From Sulfurimonas sp. HSL1-2 (GTDB lineage: Bacteria > Campylobacterota > Campylobacteria > Campylobacterales > Sulfurimonadaceae), in assembly GCF_039645565.1 (NCBI RefSeq), contig NZ_CP147914.1, positions 2,415,573 through 2,479,572 on the forward strand: a stretch of 64,000 nt of DNA. The letters are read 5' to 3'. A program made the translations under genes and the position numbers. Positions 56,872 to 64,000 of this stretch are shown piece after piece; position 1 is the first letter of the stretch; each line of letters begins with the position of its first letter. The notes under the pieces are model-generated. The model was not told the origin of the DNA, searched no databases, and saw only the letters and a program-made list of their open reading frames with translations.

Positions 56872-57621
56872 TTACTGTTTTACCAGACTGGTTTCCCATC
56901 CGTCATATTGCCCCTCGAAGGCTTCGGCCCAGGCAATAATCTGCAGCGTTACGGCATCGATGTCGTAGTAATACGGCGCGTCGATGCGGTAAAACTGGAC
57001 CCCGAACGGCGGGCTGACCTCCTCCGGCGGAGCGTCAGCCTGCACTTTGAAGCCCTCGGCACTGATACGCTCGACAAAGCGCTCGCGCCCCTCATGTTTC
57101 GAAAAAAAGGCCCGGTGTTCGATCGCCCGCCGGATCTGCAGGTTGTCGCCGGCGGCTTTGAGCCGGTCGCAGGTATGGTGGTTCTGGATCAGCTGCCACT
57201 CGCGGTCCGTCGGGAAGAGCAGCTTGCGGTACACCTCCCACTCCGGGTCCAGACGGGAGCCGTACTCATAGGTGTAGTCCGGGAAAGCCGCCATCGTGAC
57301 GGCAACCACGTCGGGCCACTCGAAGTCGAATTTGAGATAGTAGATGAAATGAACCTCGCCCCCTGTCACGATCCGGCCGATATACTTCCCCACGCGGTAG
57401 CGCAGGGCCTCCATCTCCAGCCGGTCCTCGATCTCCTTGATCATGTCCGCTTCGCTTTCGGCGACGAACCCCTCTTCCGTCGCCGAACGCAGCCGCAGCT
57501 TGATAAAACTTACAACCCCCAGCGTATCGTTGGGAAGGGCATCCGCCGCTTCGGCATTGAAGGCGATGGTCGCCGGGCGTCCGTCAACCGGTTTCATATA
57601 GTTTTCCCAGATCTCCTGCAT
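56872..57621 (-). CDS. DUF695 plus RraB-like domain protein
   Basis: A 249-residue cytoplasmic protein from the ATG at 57621. The N-terminal part (QEIWENYMKPVDGRPATIAF and the following) is DUF695-like. The last roughly 100 residues (RAIEHRAFFSKHEGRERF and FGVQFYRIDAP) resemble the RraB fold, a regulator of RNase E activity. Since RNase E is absent and RNase J is used in this group, a role in inhibiting RNase E is unlikely. It sits 2 bases after hypA, at the end of the hyp unit, with GGAGTG upstream. Function is unknown. Confidence 0.72.
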   Translation of the reverse strand: MQEIWENYMKPVDGRPATIAFNAEAADALPNDTLGVVSFIKLRLRSATEEGFVAESEADMIKEIEDRLEMEALRYRVGKYIGRIVTGGEVHFIYYLKFDFEWPDVVAVTMAAFPDYTYEYGSRLDPEWEVYRKLLFPTDREWQLIQNHHTCDRLKAAGDNLQIRRAIEHRAFFSKHEGRERFVERISAEGFKVQADAPPEEVSPPFGVQFYRIDAPYYYDIDAVTLQIIAWAEAFEGQYDGWETSLVKQ

Positions 57622-57623
57622 GG

Positions 57624-57965
57624 TCACTCCATTTCCAAACTCATCAGATACATCTCTTCGCCGTCGACGACGTCGACTTCCAGACTTTCGCATTCAGGGC
57701 AGCGGTACCAGACCTTCTCCAGCTCGCTCCGGCTGCCGCATTGGCGGCAGGTCAGGGTGACGGGCTGTATATTCATCACGAAGTCCGCCCCGTCGCACAC
57801 GGTCCGCTCTTTGAAAGTATTAAAGGCAATCTCCAGCAGATGCGGCTCCACGCCGCTCATGACCCCGATCTTGACGACCACCTTCGTCACCCGCTCCGCT
57901 TCGTTCTCGGCGGCATGCTTCTCCACCTGTTCCAATAAAGCCTGTACAACGGAATACTCATGCAT
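57624..57965 (-). CDS. hypA: Hydrogenase maturation nickel chaperone HypA
   Basis: Delivers nickel to [NiFe]-hydrogenase together with HypB. The 113-residue protein begins MHEYSVVQALLEQVEKHA, with the nickel-binding His2 present. It has a structural zinc site in CRQCGS and CPECES (two Cys-X2-Cys pairs about 20 residues apart). It lies 9 bases downstream of hypE. Confidence 0.95.
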   Translation of the reverse strand: MHEYSVVQALLEQVEKHAAENEAERVTKVVVKIGVMSGVEPHLLEIAFNTFKERTVCDGADFVMNIQPVTLTCRQCGSRSELEKVWYRCPECESLEVDVVDGEEMYLMSLEME

Positions 57966-57974
57966 AGCAATCTC

Positions 57975-58973
57975 CTAACAGATCCTCGGCAACAGTTCGC
58001 CTTTGGGCAGGTCGAGGAAACGGCGGCTGCCGAACGCGGAGTGCAGTACCACTTTGCCCGGGTACTGCTGCGTCACGCGGCCGATGACCGCCGCCTCGCC
58101 GCAGAAACCGAACCGCTGCAGCGTGCTCACGGCGAAAGCGGCGTGCATCGGGGCGACGGCGGCAACGAAGGTGCCTTCGTTGGCCAGGTCCGTTGCCTCG
58201 AAACCGAACATTTCGCAGATCCCCTGCACCTCATCGCTCACCCTGATCGCGGACTCCTCGATCTCCAGGCAGACGCCGCTGTTCTCCGCCCACTCGTTCA
58301 GTACGGCGGCCAGGCCGCCCCGTGTCGCGTCGCGTAGCGCACTGATGGAGATCTTGTCATCGATCAGTGCCTCGACGGCGGGCCAGAGCGTTTCGCAGTC
58401 GCTGCCGAGATCGGCGCTGACCTCCAGCCCCTCGCGGGCCATCAAGACCGTCGCCCCGTGGCGCCCGATATCGCGCGACGCGATGATGACGTCGCCTTCG
58501 CGGATCGTCTGCGAGGAGATCCCTTCGCGCATGATCTGGCCGATGCCCGCCGTGTTGATAAAGAGCTTGTCAACGCTCCCCCGCGGTACGACCTTCGTAT
58601 CCCCGCAGACGATCTTCGCCCCGGATTTCTCCAGCTCAGCGGCCATGCTCCCGACGATACGCTCAAGCTCCTCGAACGGGAAGCCTTCTTCGATCATAAA
58701 CGCCGAACTGAGGTAGAGCGGTTTCGCGCCCATCATCGCCAGGTCGTTCACGGTGCCGGCGACCGCCAGTTTCCCGATGTCGCCCCCCTCGAAAAAGAGC
58801 GGGCTGACCGTGAAGCTGTCCGTCGTAAACGCGATCTTCCCCTCGGTCTGCAGCACCGCCGCATCCTCGGCCTTGATCAGGATGTCGTTTTTGAAATGGC
58901 GGTAGAACAGGTCGTGGATGAGCTTGTTCGTCTCCTCCCCGCCCCCGCCGTGGCTCAGCTGTACCTGTTTCAT
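57975..58973 (-). CDS. hypE: Hydrogenase maturation protein HypE
   Basis: Dehydrates a carbamoyl group on its C-terminal cysteine to a thiocyanate, for the cyanide ligands of the [NiFe] site. The 332-residue protein has the start KQVQLSHGGGGEETN, the AIR-synthase-like fold with TTDSFTVSPLFFEGGDIGKL, and the diagnostic C-terminal PRIC. The ATG at 58973 overlaps the hypD stop (ATGA). The longer frame is hypD sequence in another phase. Confidence 0.96.
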   Translation of the reverse strand: MKQVQLSHGGGGEETNKLIHDLFYRHFKNDILIKAEDAAVLQTEGKIAFTTDSFTVSPLFFEGGDIGKLAVAGTVNDLAMMGAKPLYLSSAFMIEEGFPFEELERIVGSMAAELEKSGAKIVCGDTKVVPRGSVDKLFINTAGIGQIMREGISSQTIREGDVIIASRDIGRHGATVLMAREGLEVSADLGSDCETLWPAVEALIDDKISISALRDATRGGLAAVLNEWAENSGVCLEIEESAIRVSDEVQGICEMFGFEATDLANEGTFVAAVAPMHAAFAVSTLQRFGFCGEAAVIGRVTQQYPGKVVLHSAFGSRRFLDLPKGELLPRIC

Positions 58974-60097
58974 CCGAGCACCCCCGCATAGCGGTAGTAG
59001 GCGTTGCACGCCCCCTCTGAGCTGACCATACAGCTGCCCAGCGGCGTATTCGGCGTACAGGCCGTCCCGAAGACCTTGCACTCCATCGGCTTGGCGAGCC
59101 CCTTGAGGATCGTACCGCAGATACAGAGTTTATGGTCATCGATGGGTTCCGTCGGCAGCACCTCAGCAAATACTTTTTCCGCATCCAGATGCGCGAATTC
59201 AGGTTTCAGTTCCAGCGCACTATCGGGGATATCCCCGATCCCGCGCCAGCGGAAATGGCTGCGCGCACGCAGATACGTGTCGATGAGCTGCTGGGCTTTG
59301 ACGTTGCCCTCCATCGTCACCGAACGGGAGTATTCGATCTCCAGTTCGGCCCGGCCTTCCGCCTGCTGCCGTACGGCCATCAAAATCCCCTGCATGACGT
59401 CGACCGGCTCGAAACCGCAGACGACGACGGGGGTGCCATACTTTTCCGGCAACGGGGCGTAGATCTTCGCCCCGGTGATGACGCTGACGTGCGACGGCCC
59501 GATAAAAGCGTTGATCTTCGCCCGCCCGTCGCTCATGATCGCATCGATCGCCGGCGGAACGAGGACGTGGTTGATATGAAAATAGAGGTTCGTGACCTTC
59601 TGGGCGATCGCCGCATGCAGCAGCGCCGCCGTCATCGGTGTCGTCGTCTCGAACCCGATCGCAAAGAAGATCACCCGCTTATCGGGATGCTCTTTCGCGA
59701 TCTTAAGCGCGTCCATCGGCGTATAGAGCGGGCGGATATCCCGCCCCGCAGCCCGTTCAACGGCTAGGGAGCTCTGCGATCCCGGCACGCGGATCATATC
59801 CCCCAGGGTCACGAGGATCGTATCGTCCATCCGTGCAAGCGCAATGGCGTGGTCGATCCGCTCTTTGGGCATGATGCAGACCGGGCAGCCGGGGCCGTGG
59901 ATAAAGTCGATGTTGTCCGGCAGCAGCTGGGGCAGACCGTACTTCATAATCGTATGCGTATGCCCCCCGCACACTTCCATGATCCGCAGCGGTTCGTGCA
60001 GCGCTTTCGCGGCCTCGCCGATCTGGGCGGACAGCATCCGGATCGTCGCGGGGTCTCTGAAGCCGTCGTAGAGGTCTTTGAGTTTCAGTTCGCTCAT
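58970..60097 (-). CDS. hypD: Hydrogenase maturation protein HypD
   Basis: Iron-sulfur scaffold that holds Fe(CN)2CO with HypC. The 375-residue protein has the signatures EVCGGHTHTIMKYGLPQLL and IHGPGCPVCIMP, and the C-terminal cysteine-rich cluster CICGTILKGLAKPMECKVFG followed by TACTPNTPLGSC for the [4Fe-4S] site. It overlaps both hypC (4 bases) and hypE (4 bases). Confidence 0.97.
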   Translation of the reverse strand: MSELKLKDLYDGFRDPATIRMLSAQIGEAAKALHEPLRIMEVCGGHTHTIMKYGLPQLLPDNIDFIHGPGCPVCIMPKERIDHAIALARMDDTILVTLGDMIRVPGSQSSLAVERAAGRDIRPLYTPMDALKIAKEHPDKRVIFFAIGFETTTPMTAALLHAAIAQKVTNLYFHINHVLVPPAIDAIMSDGRAKINAFIGPSHVSVITGAKIYAPLPEKYGTPVVVCGFEPVDVMQGILMAVRQQAEGRAELEIEYSRSVTMEGNVKAQQLIDTYLRARSHFRWRGIGDIPDSALELKPEFAHLDAEKVFAEVLPTEPIDDHKLCICGTILKGLAKPMECKVFGTACTPNTPLGSCMVSSEGACNAYYRYAGVLG

Positions 60098-60387
60098 GGT
60101 GTACCCCTGTTCTCGCAGTTGTCATCCTCCAGGACGACACGCGAGCGCTCCTCTTCGTCCATCTTCGCCAGGATCTCGTGGTAGACCTTGAGCGATTCGA
60201 GGGCATCCTCCTCATCGATCTTGTTCATGACGAATCCGATATGGATCAGGACATAGTCGTCGACGTTGACGCTGCCCTCTTCCATCAGATCCAGACCCGC
60301 TTCGCGCTTGACACCCATCGTATCGACCACGGCGGTATTTTTCTCACGGTCGACGGAAACGACCTTTGAAGGGATAGAGAGACACAT
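60094..60387 (-). CDS. hypC: Hydrogenase maturation chaperone HypC
   Basis: Carries the iron centre between HypD and the hydrogenase large subunit. The 97-residue protein begins MCLSIPSKVVSVD with the essential Cys2, and VNVDDYVLIHIGFVMNKIDE is the family pattern. It starts 1 base after the hypB stop and overlaps hypD by 4 bases. Confidence 0.95.
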   Translation of the reverse strand: MCLSIPSKVVSVDREKNTAVVDTMGVKREAGLDLMEEGSVNVDDYVLIHIGFVMNKIDEEDALESLKVYHEILAKMDEEERSRVVLEDDNCENRGTP

Positions 60388-60388
60388 A

Positions 60389-61198
60389 TCAGCTCCTCAT
60401 CCTGCGTTTGAATTCGATCCACTCGATGACACGCTGCACGGACGCTTCGTCTTTGGTGCTGACTTCCAGGATATCGACCCCCGGTTTGATCTTGCGCGCC
60501 TCCGCTTTTTCATGTTCGATGTCATAGTCGAAATAGGGAAGCAGGTCGGTTTTGGTGATCAGCACGAGGTCCGCCTGGCGGAACATGACAGGGTACTTTT
60601 CGATCTTGTCGCTCCCCTCGGGGACGGAGACAAGCACGATGTTCAGATGCGAACCGACGTCATAGCTGGCCGGACAGACAAGATTGCCGACGTTTTCGAT
60701 GAAACAGATATCCAGGTCGTTCAGCGGCATATCGTGCAGCCCTTCGTGTACCATAAAGGCATCGAGGTGGCAGGCGCTGCCCGTCTGGATCTGGTAGGCG
60801 GGGATGCCCTTGGCCTTGATGCGCTCGGCGTCGCGGCTCGTCTCCAGGTCCCCCTCGATGACGCCGAACCGGAAGGGGGCACGCTCCGCCATCTGCTCCA
60901 GCAGAGTCGTTTTCCCGCTGCCGGGACTGCTCATCAGGTTGATCGCCAGCACCCCGTGGTCATCGAAATGGGCACGGTTGTGGCCCGCTTCGTGGTCATT
61001 CTTGTCCAGGATCTTTGTAATGACATCGATCGTCTTCTTGTCATTGAGCTGCGGATTGTGGTGCAGCGTCTCGTGCGCCGCCTGATGGGCGTGCGAGTGT
61101 CCATGATGATCATGGTGGTGGTCGTGGTCGTGGTCGTGATCATGATGATGGTGTCCGTGTGAATGTTCCGTCACACTGCAGCCGCAATCTTTGCACAT
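60389..61198 (-). CDS. hypB: Hydrogenase nickel-incorporation GTPase HypB
   Basis: GTPase that drives nickel insertion. From the ATG at 61198 the protein has 269 residues. The N-terminal CXXCGC metal motif (MCKDCGCS) is followed by a histidine-rich stretch (HSHGHHHHDHDHDHDHHHD) for nickel storage. The GTPase domain has LMSSPGSGKTTLLEQM (P-loop) and ENVGNLVCPASYDVG with metal-binding cysteine. GAAGGAG precedes the ATG on the minus strand. It is the first gene of the hypBCDEA run. Confidence 0.96.
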   Translation of the reverse strand: MCKDCGCSVTEHSHGHHHHDHDHDHDHHHDHHGHSHAHQAAHETLHHNPQLNDKKTIDVITKILDKNDHEAGHNRAHFDDHGVLAINLMSSPGSGKTTLLEQMAERAPFRFGVIEGDLETSRDAERIKAKGIPAYQIQTGSACHLDAFMVHEGLHDMPLNDLDICFIENVGNLVCPASYDVGSHLNIVLVSVPEGSDKIEKYPVMFRQADLVLITKTDLLPYFDYDIEHEKAEARKIKPGVDILEVSTKDEASVQRVIEWIEFKRRMRS

Positions 61199-61480
61199 AA
61201 TTTCTCCTTCGTGCCCGGGAATACCGGGTCTAAAACATCTGTATTCCGCGGAAACCGGAAAAAATGCATGAGAGCGTCTCCCCGCATACACCGTTTCACT
61301 GCCGACGTTGAGTGTCGTACCGACAGACGCTCCGGAGTTCGGAGGTCTTGGCCGTTTATTGTCTCTCGCTTTCTACAAATGAATAACTATTCAGTTTTAG
61401 ATAAATTATAGTCTTGTTATGTAAAATTAACCTAAAAAGTCGTCACTCTTATATACCTTTGGAACCGGGAAAGGAAAAGG
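61199..61480. promoter_or_regulatory. Divergent control region of hypB and the transposase-like gene
   Basis: About 280 bases. A minus-strand TATAAT at 61410-61405 would give hypB a long leader of about 200 bases. The leader holds a CCCGG-GAATA-CCGGG hairpin (61214-61228) just upstream of the ribosome site, and a small TGTCG-TAC-CGACA hairpin near 61313-61325. The plus-strand promoter is unclear. Confidence 0.4.
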
Positions 61481-62164
61481 ATGTCTTCGCTGCAACAATG
61501 TCCCTACTGTCAAGGAAGCGTCTACCGTCTCGGGGACGGCAGGTACAAGTGCGGACGCTGCCGAAAAAAGGTCAGTCCCGAACGTGTCGCAAAGATACGC
61601 GCGCTCATCGCCGACTTTGCCCGGGATGAAAACGCCAGTGTCTCCGCCGATACAAAGGGACTCTCTTATGTCTCCGTCCACCGCTATTTCGGGCAGTTCA
61701 GACAGCTGTGCGCCCGCATCTGCGAGGATGAGTATGAGGCAAGGCGGCACCTTTCGTGCGAATACGAAGAGTACTTCTACCTCGAACGGGCCAAAAAGCG
61801 GCGTAAAAATGCCGTTTTCGACGCGCAGAACTTCCTGACCTTCGATTACGAGGGGCATCTCTACACCATCGTCATGCCCTCCCTGCAGCAGTTCCGCAAC
61901 CAGTTCATCGAAGATGACCTCGAGTCCGTCTACGCGGAGGAGTTCGCCCGCTTCCGGCGCCAGAGCCGCCTGATCAAGATCTCGTCACGGCATAACAACA
62001 TCGTCCGCTTCTGGGAGTATTTCGAAGTGAGTATCCTGCGCTACCGCGGGGTCAGCAGTGAAAGCTTCCCCCTCTATCTCAAAGAGATGGAGTTCAAATT
62101 CAACCACGCCGTCCCCGAGCGGGAACGGCTGTTAGCCGACTATTACTTCAAGGAACTTGCATGA
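61481..62164 (+). CDS. Domesticated IS1595/ISXO2-type transposase-like protein
   Basis: A 227-residue protein. An N-terminal zinc ribbon (CPYCQGSVYRLGDGRYKCGRC, residues 7-27) is followed by a region resembling the ISXO2 transposase core. EEYFYLERAKKRRKNAVFD aligns with the DE-YFGGRRKGKRGR block, VYAEEFARFRRQ with the second acidic site, and NNIVRFWEYFEVSILRYRG through MEFKFNH with the C-terminal block. The catalytic acidic residues appear changed (Y-E-E in place of D-E) and no terminal inverted repeats are seen. This looks like an exapted, inactive transposase, perhaps a DNA-binding regulator. It overlaps the next protease gene by 4 bases, so it belongs to the hydrogenase operon. Confidence 0.72.
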   Translation: MSSLQQCPYCQGSVYRLGDGRYKCGRCRKKVSPERVAKIRALIADFARDENASVSADTKGLSYVSVHRYFGQFRQLCARICEDEYEARRHLSCEYEEYFYLERAKKRRKNAVFDAQNFLTFDYEGHLYTIVMPSLQQFRNQFIEDDLESVYAEEFARFRRQSRLIKISSRHNNIVRFWEYFEVSILRYRGVSSESFPLYLKEMEFKFNHAVPERERLLADYYFKELA

Positions 62165-62703
62165 TTCAACCTACTACCGCCGTCCTGGGGGTCGGCAACA
62201 TTCTCGAAAATGACGACGGCATCGCCGTTTACGCCGCGGCCTACCTTGACGCCAACTACGCTTTCGAGCCGCCGGTGCGGATCATCAACGGCGGCGTCGA
62301 GGGGATCAATCTCCTCGACGTCTTCATCGAGCACGAGCGCGTCCTGATCCTTGATGCGATCGATATCGAGGATGAGGCGGGAAGCATCTACCATATCCCC
62401 GCCTGCGAACTGACCGGCTACGGCCTGGGCAACGGGGGGGCGCATGAAGTGGGGGTGATCCAGTGCCTCGATATGCTTGAACTGATGGGAAAACCCCAGC
62501 CCGAATCGAGTGTACTGGGGATCGTTCCCGAACGCGTGGAGGTGCGTATCGGGCTTTCAGAACCCCTCGAGGGGGCCTTTGAACGCTATGTGGAGAGCGC
62601 GCTCAACATATTACAGGGCGCGGGCATCCGGACCAGCCGGCGTGAGCCGGGGCGTACACTGCAGGAGGTTATCGGCGCCTTTCAGGCCCCGGGCATCTCC
62701 TAG
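62161..62703 (+). CDS. Hydrogenase maturation protease (HyaD/HupD-like)
   Basis: Endopeptidase of family M52 that cleaves the C-terminus of a [NiFe]-hydrogenase large subunit after nickel insertion. The 180-residue protein begins AVLGVGNILENDDGIAVYAA with the metal-binding acidic site, then INGGVEGINLLDVF and LDAIDI. The conserved histidine is in GAHEVGVIQCLDML. It overlaps the transposase-like gene (ATGA). Its stop shares a CTAG with the convergent protease gene. Confidence 0.92.
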   Translation: MIQPTTAVLGVGNILENDDGIAVYAAAYLDANYAFEPPVRIINGGVEGINLLDVFIEHERVLILDAIDIEDEAGSIYHIPACELTGYGLGNGGAHEVGVIQCLDMLELMGKPQPESSVLGIVPERVEVRIGLSEPLEGAFERYVESALNILQGAGIRTSRREPGRTLQEVIGAFQAPGIS

Positions 62704-63254
62704 AAACCGCGTCCGAGCGCCATGCTGGGTGCCGCGAAGTTCTCGAGGATCGTCTCCAGCGTCATGCCGTTTTCGCGCCTTTGGCAGACGACCCCAGCAG
62801 CGGCCAGACGTGCCGTGATCGTCTCGATAAAACGGTCCCAGCCGGCTTGCAGCGGGGCTGAAATCCCGACCTCGACGGAGATGATGTCTTCGGGAACGAT
62901 ACTGATGACGGCCGTTTCGGCCATATTCCCCGTCAGCGAACAGATCTGCAGCATCTCCGCGATTTCCACCTCGTTGGCCGTTTTTTTGATGAGCGACCCC
63001 TCCAGGAAGGTGTCGCAGTCACGCACGGTGACCGTGCCGGCAGGAAGATCGTCGTCCGAAGCGGTATTGACGATCAGCACCTCATCATACTCCTGAAGCA
63101 GCGGCATCAGGCCGAACCCCAGCGTCCCGCCGTCGACGATGTCGACGCCCGGTTCGAACGTAAAGTTCTCTTTGAGGTATTTGGCGGCATAAAGCCCGAT
63201 CCCCTCATCTTTGAAAAACGCGTTCCCCGAGCCGATCAGTGCAATTCGGTTCAT
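62700..63254 (-). CDS. Second hydrogenase maturation protease, divergent type
   Basis: A 184-residue M52 protease on the opposite strand. The N-terminal motif is GSGNAFFKDEGIGLYAAKYL, with DEG instead of the usual DDG. DIVDGGTLGFGLMPLL and IVNTASDDD follow; the normal LDAID is changed to VNTAS. The histidine equivalent (EVEIAEMLQICSL) appears to be glutamate. It therefore probably serves a different hydrogenase than the first protease, or has altered activity. It overlaps hypF by 4 bases. Confidence 0.85.
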   Translation of the reverse strand: MNRIALIGSGNAFFKDEGIGLYAAKYLKENFTFEPGVDIVDGGTLGFGLMPLLQEYDEVLIVNTASDDDLPAGTVTVRDCDTFLEGSLIKKTANEVEIAEMLQICSLTGNMAETAVISIVPEDIISVEVGISAPLQAGWDRFIETITARLAAAGVVCQRRENGMTLETILENFAAPSMALGRGF

Positions 63255-64000
63255 TTTCTCCCTCCTTGTCGGTACAATGCATGGTAAAGCTGACCCAGCG
63301 CGACACTGCCGTCGTTGACGGGTGTTTCACGCTGGACATAATAGCGGATTCCCCGGCGTTCAAAGGCCGCACAGGCCATGGCCGTCAATGTCCTGTTTTG
63401 AAAGACCCCGCCGCTGAGCACCACCGGCACGCCGGGATGACGGGCGGCGATCGTCACGATAAGCTCCGTGAGCGCCGCGTGGAACCCGGCCGCCGCGCCA
63501 GTGGGCGCCTCCAACATCCGGCGCAGCAGCGGTTCCCAGTCGATCACCCCGTCGTGCAGGTCAAACGCAAACGGCTCCGGCGTCTGTGCTGCCGCAGCCG
63601 CCTCCAGCAGCAGCCCGCTCTCCCCTTCGTATCCCAGCATCTGCGCCGTGTCCGTCAGCGAAGCCACCGCGTCAAAGAGCCGGCCGACGGAACTGCTCAC
63701 GGGCGCATTCAGCTCGCGCTGCCACATGGTGTGAAGCGTTTTAAGCTCCGCGGCGCTGAAGCTTTGGACGGCGGGATGCGCCATGGAAAGCACCTCGTCA
63801 AAGCTATAACATTCGAATAACAGTGATAACGCAACCCGCCGCGGCTCCCTCACAGCCTGCTCCCCGCCGAGCAACCGGAAAGGGCGGAGATGGTAGGCCC
63901 GCTCATACGACTGCGGATCGGCCAGGAGCACCTCCCCGCCCCACAGTGTCCCGTCGCTCCCGTAACCGGTGCCGTCAAAACAGAACGCCAGCACCTGCTC
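63251..64000 (-). CDS. hypF: Carbamoyltransferase HypF, C-terminal part (truncated by window edge)
   Basis: HypF makes the carbamoyl group that becomes the cyanide ligands. About 249 residues of the C-terminal Kae1-like/YrdC-linked region are visible: FCFDGTGYGSDGTLWGGEV, PVVLSGGVFQNRTLTAMA and TPVNDGSVALGQLYHALY. The frame continues past the window end, so the acylphosphatase and zinc-finger parts lie outside. The stop overlaps the protease start (ATGA), so the two are coupled. Confidence 0.93.
   Translation of the reverse strand, partial: EQVLAFCFDGTGYGSDGTLWGGEVLLADPQSYERAYHLRPFRLLGGEQAVREPRRVALSLLFECYSFDEVLSMAHPAVQSFSAAELKTLHTMWQRELNAPVSSSVGRLFDAVASLTDTAQMLGYEGESGLLLEAAAAAQTPEPFAFDLHDGVIDWEPLLRRMLEAPTGAAAGFHAALTELIVTIAARHPGVPVVLSGGVFQNRTLTAMACAAFERRGIRYYVQRETPVNDGSVALGQLYHALYRQGGRK

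Noticed and set aside
55321-57978. An 885-codon plus-strand frame
   Set aside because: It lies antisense to the SQR-like, DUF695 and hypA genes and is an artefact of their codon bias.
60934-61143. Threonine-rich frame over the HypB histidine tract
   Set aside because: It is the out-of-frame reading of the CAT/CAC/GAT repeats that encode the His/Asp-rich HypB N-terminus.

Overview
The window looks like a chromosomal segment of a chemolithotrophic Campylobacterota bacterium (former Epsilonproteobacteria), most likely a GC-rich relative of Sulfurimonas. This rests on gene content and is not proven by a search. The content includes a soxCDYZ sulfur-oxidation cluster, a sulfide:quinone oxidoreductase-like flavoprotein, a hyp set for [NiFe]-hydrogenase maturation, a menaquinone gene of the futalosine route (mqnA), a di-heme cytochrome c peroxidase, an RNase J with a long basic tail, and a 16S-Ile-Ala-23S-5S rRNA operon. 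Protein genes are mostly GC-rich. The sox region and several spacers are visibly lower in GC.

Layout: 1-6.8 kb holds the end of a malic enzyme gene, a large NAD-type glutamate dehydrogenase, a GGDEF-EAL sensor protein and a cytochrome c peroxidase. 6.8-13.5 kb has mqnA, facing a compact plus-strand run moaD-moaE-moeA-rdgB, then kdsD-rluB-yjbQ-like-rarA. 13.5-27.1 kb is housekeeping and envelope: two MFS transporters, recJ-pyrG, a Kef-type antiporter, an RDD protein, two DUF481 proteins with an MscS channel, leuC, a GDPD-like protein and mobA. 27.2-30.7 kb has moaC, ybeD, a coiled-coil protein, a haem-binding protein and a toxin-antitoxin pair, with AT-rich spacers.

30.9-38.7 kb is the sulfur region: soxC-soxD-soxY-soxZ, a thioredoxin-like periplasmic protein, a MOSC protein, two DUF302-type secreted proteins and a FadL-type porin. 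39.4-44.8 kb is a complete rRNA operon on the minus strand with processing stems and a consensus promoter. 45.0-51.9 kb has a BI-1 protein, a thiamine-phosphate-synthase-like protein, bioC, znuACB, secG, a polysaccharide deacetylase, frr and pyrE. 52.4-56.8 kb has RNase J, rsmA and the sulfide-oxidising flavoprotein. 56.9-64.0 kb is the hydrogenase maturation block: hypB-hypC-hypD-hypE-hypA, a DUF695/RraB-like gene, a domesticated-looking IS1595-type transposase, two maturation proteases and the end of hypF. The hydrogenase structural genes are not in the window.

How it fits together: electrons from reduced sulfur (SoxCD, SQR) and hydrogen (matured by Hyp proteins) would enter a menaquinone/cytochrome c chain. 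The molybdenum-cofactor genes (moaC, moaD, moaE, moeA, mobA) supply SoxC and other molybdoenzymes. The most interesting unexplained items are a candidate minus-strand small RNA near 20.0 kb whose terminator loop is a C/U-rich anti-Shine-Dalgarno sequence, the transposase-derived gene inside the hydrogenase cluster, a set of genes whose -10 box sits 5-7 bases before the start codon (candidate leaderless mRNAs), and a long hairpin in the sox leader.
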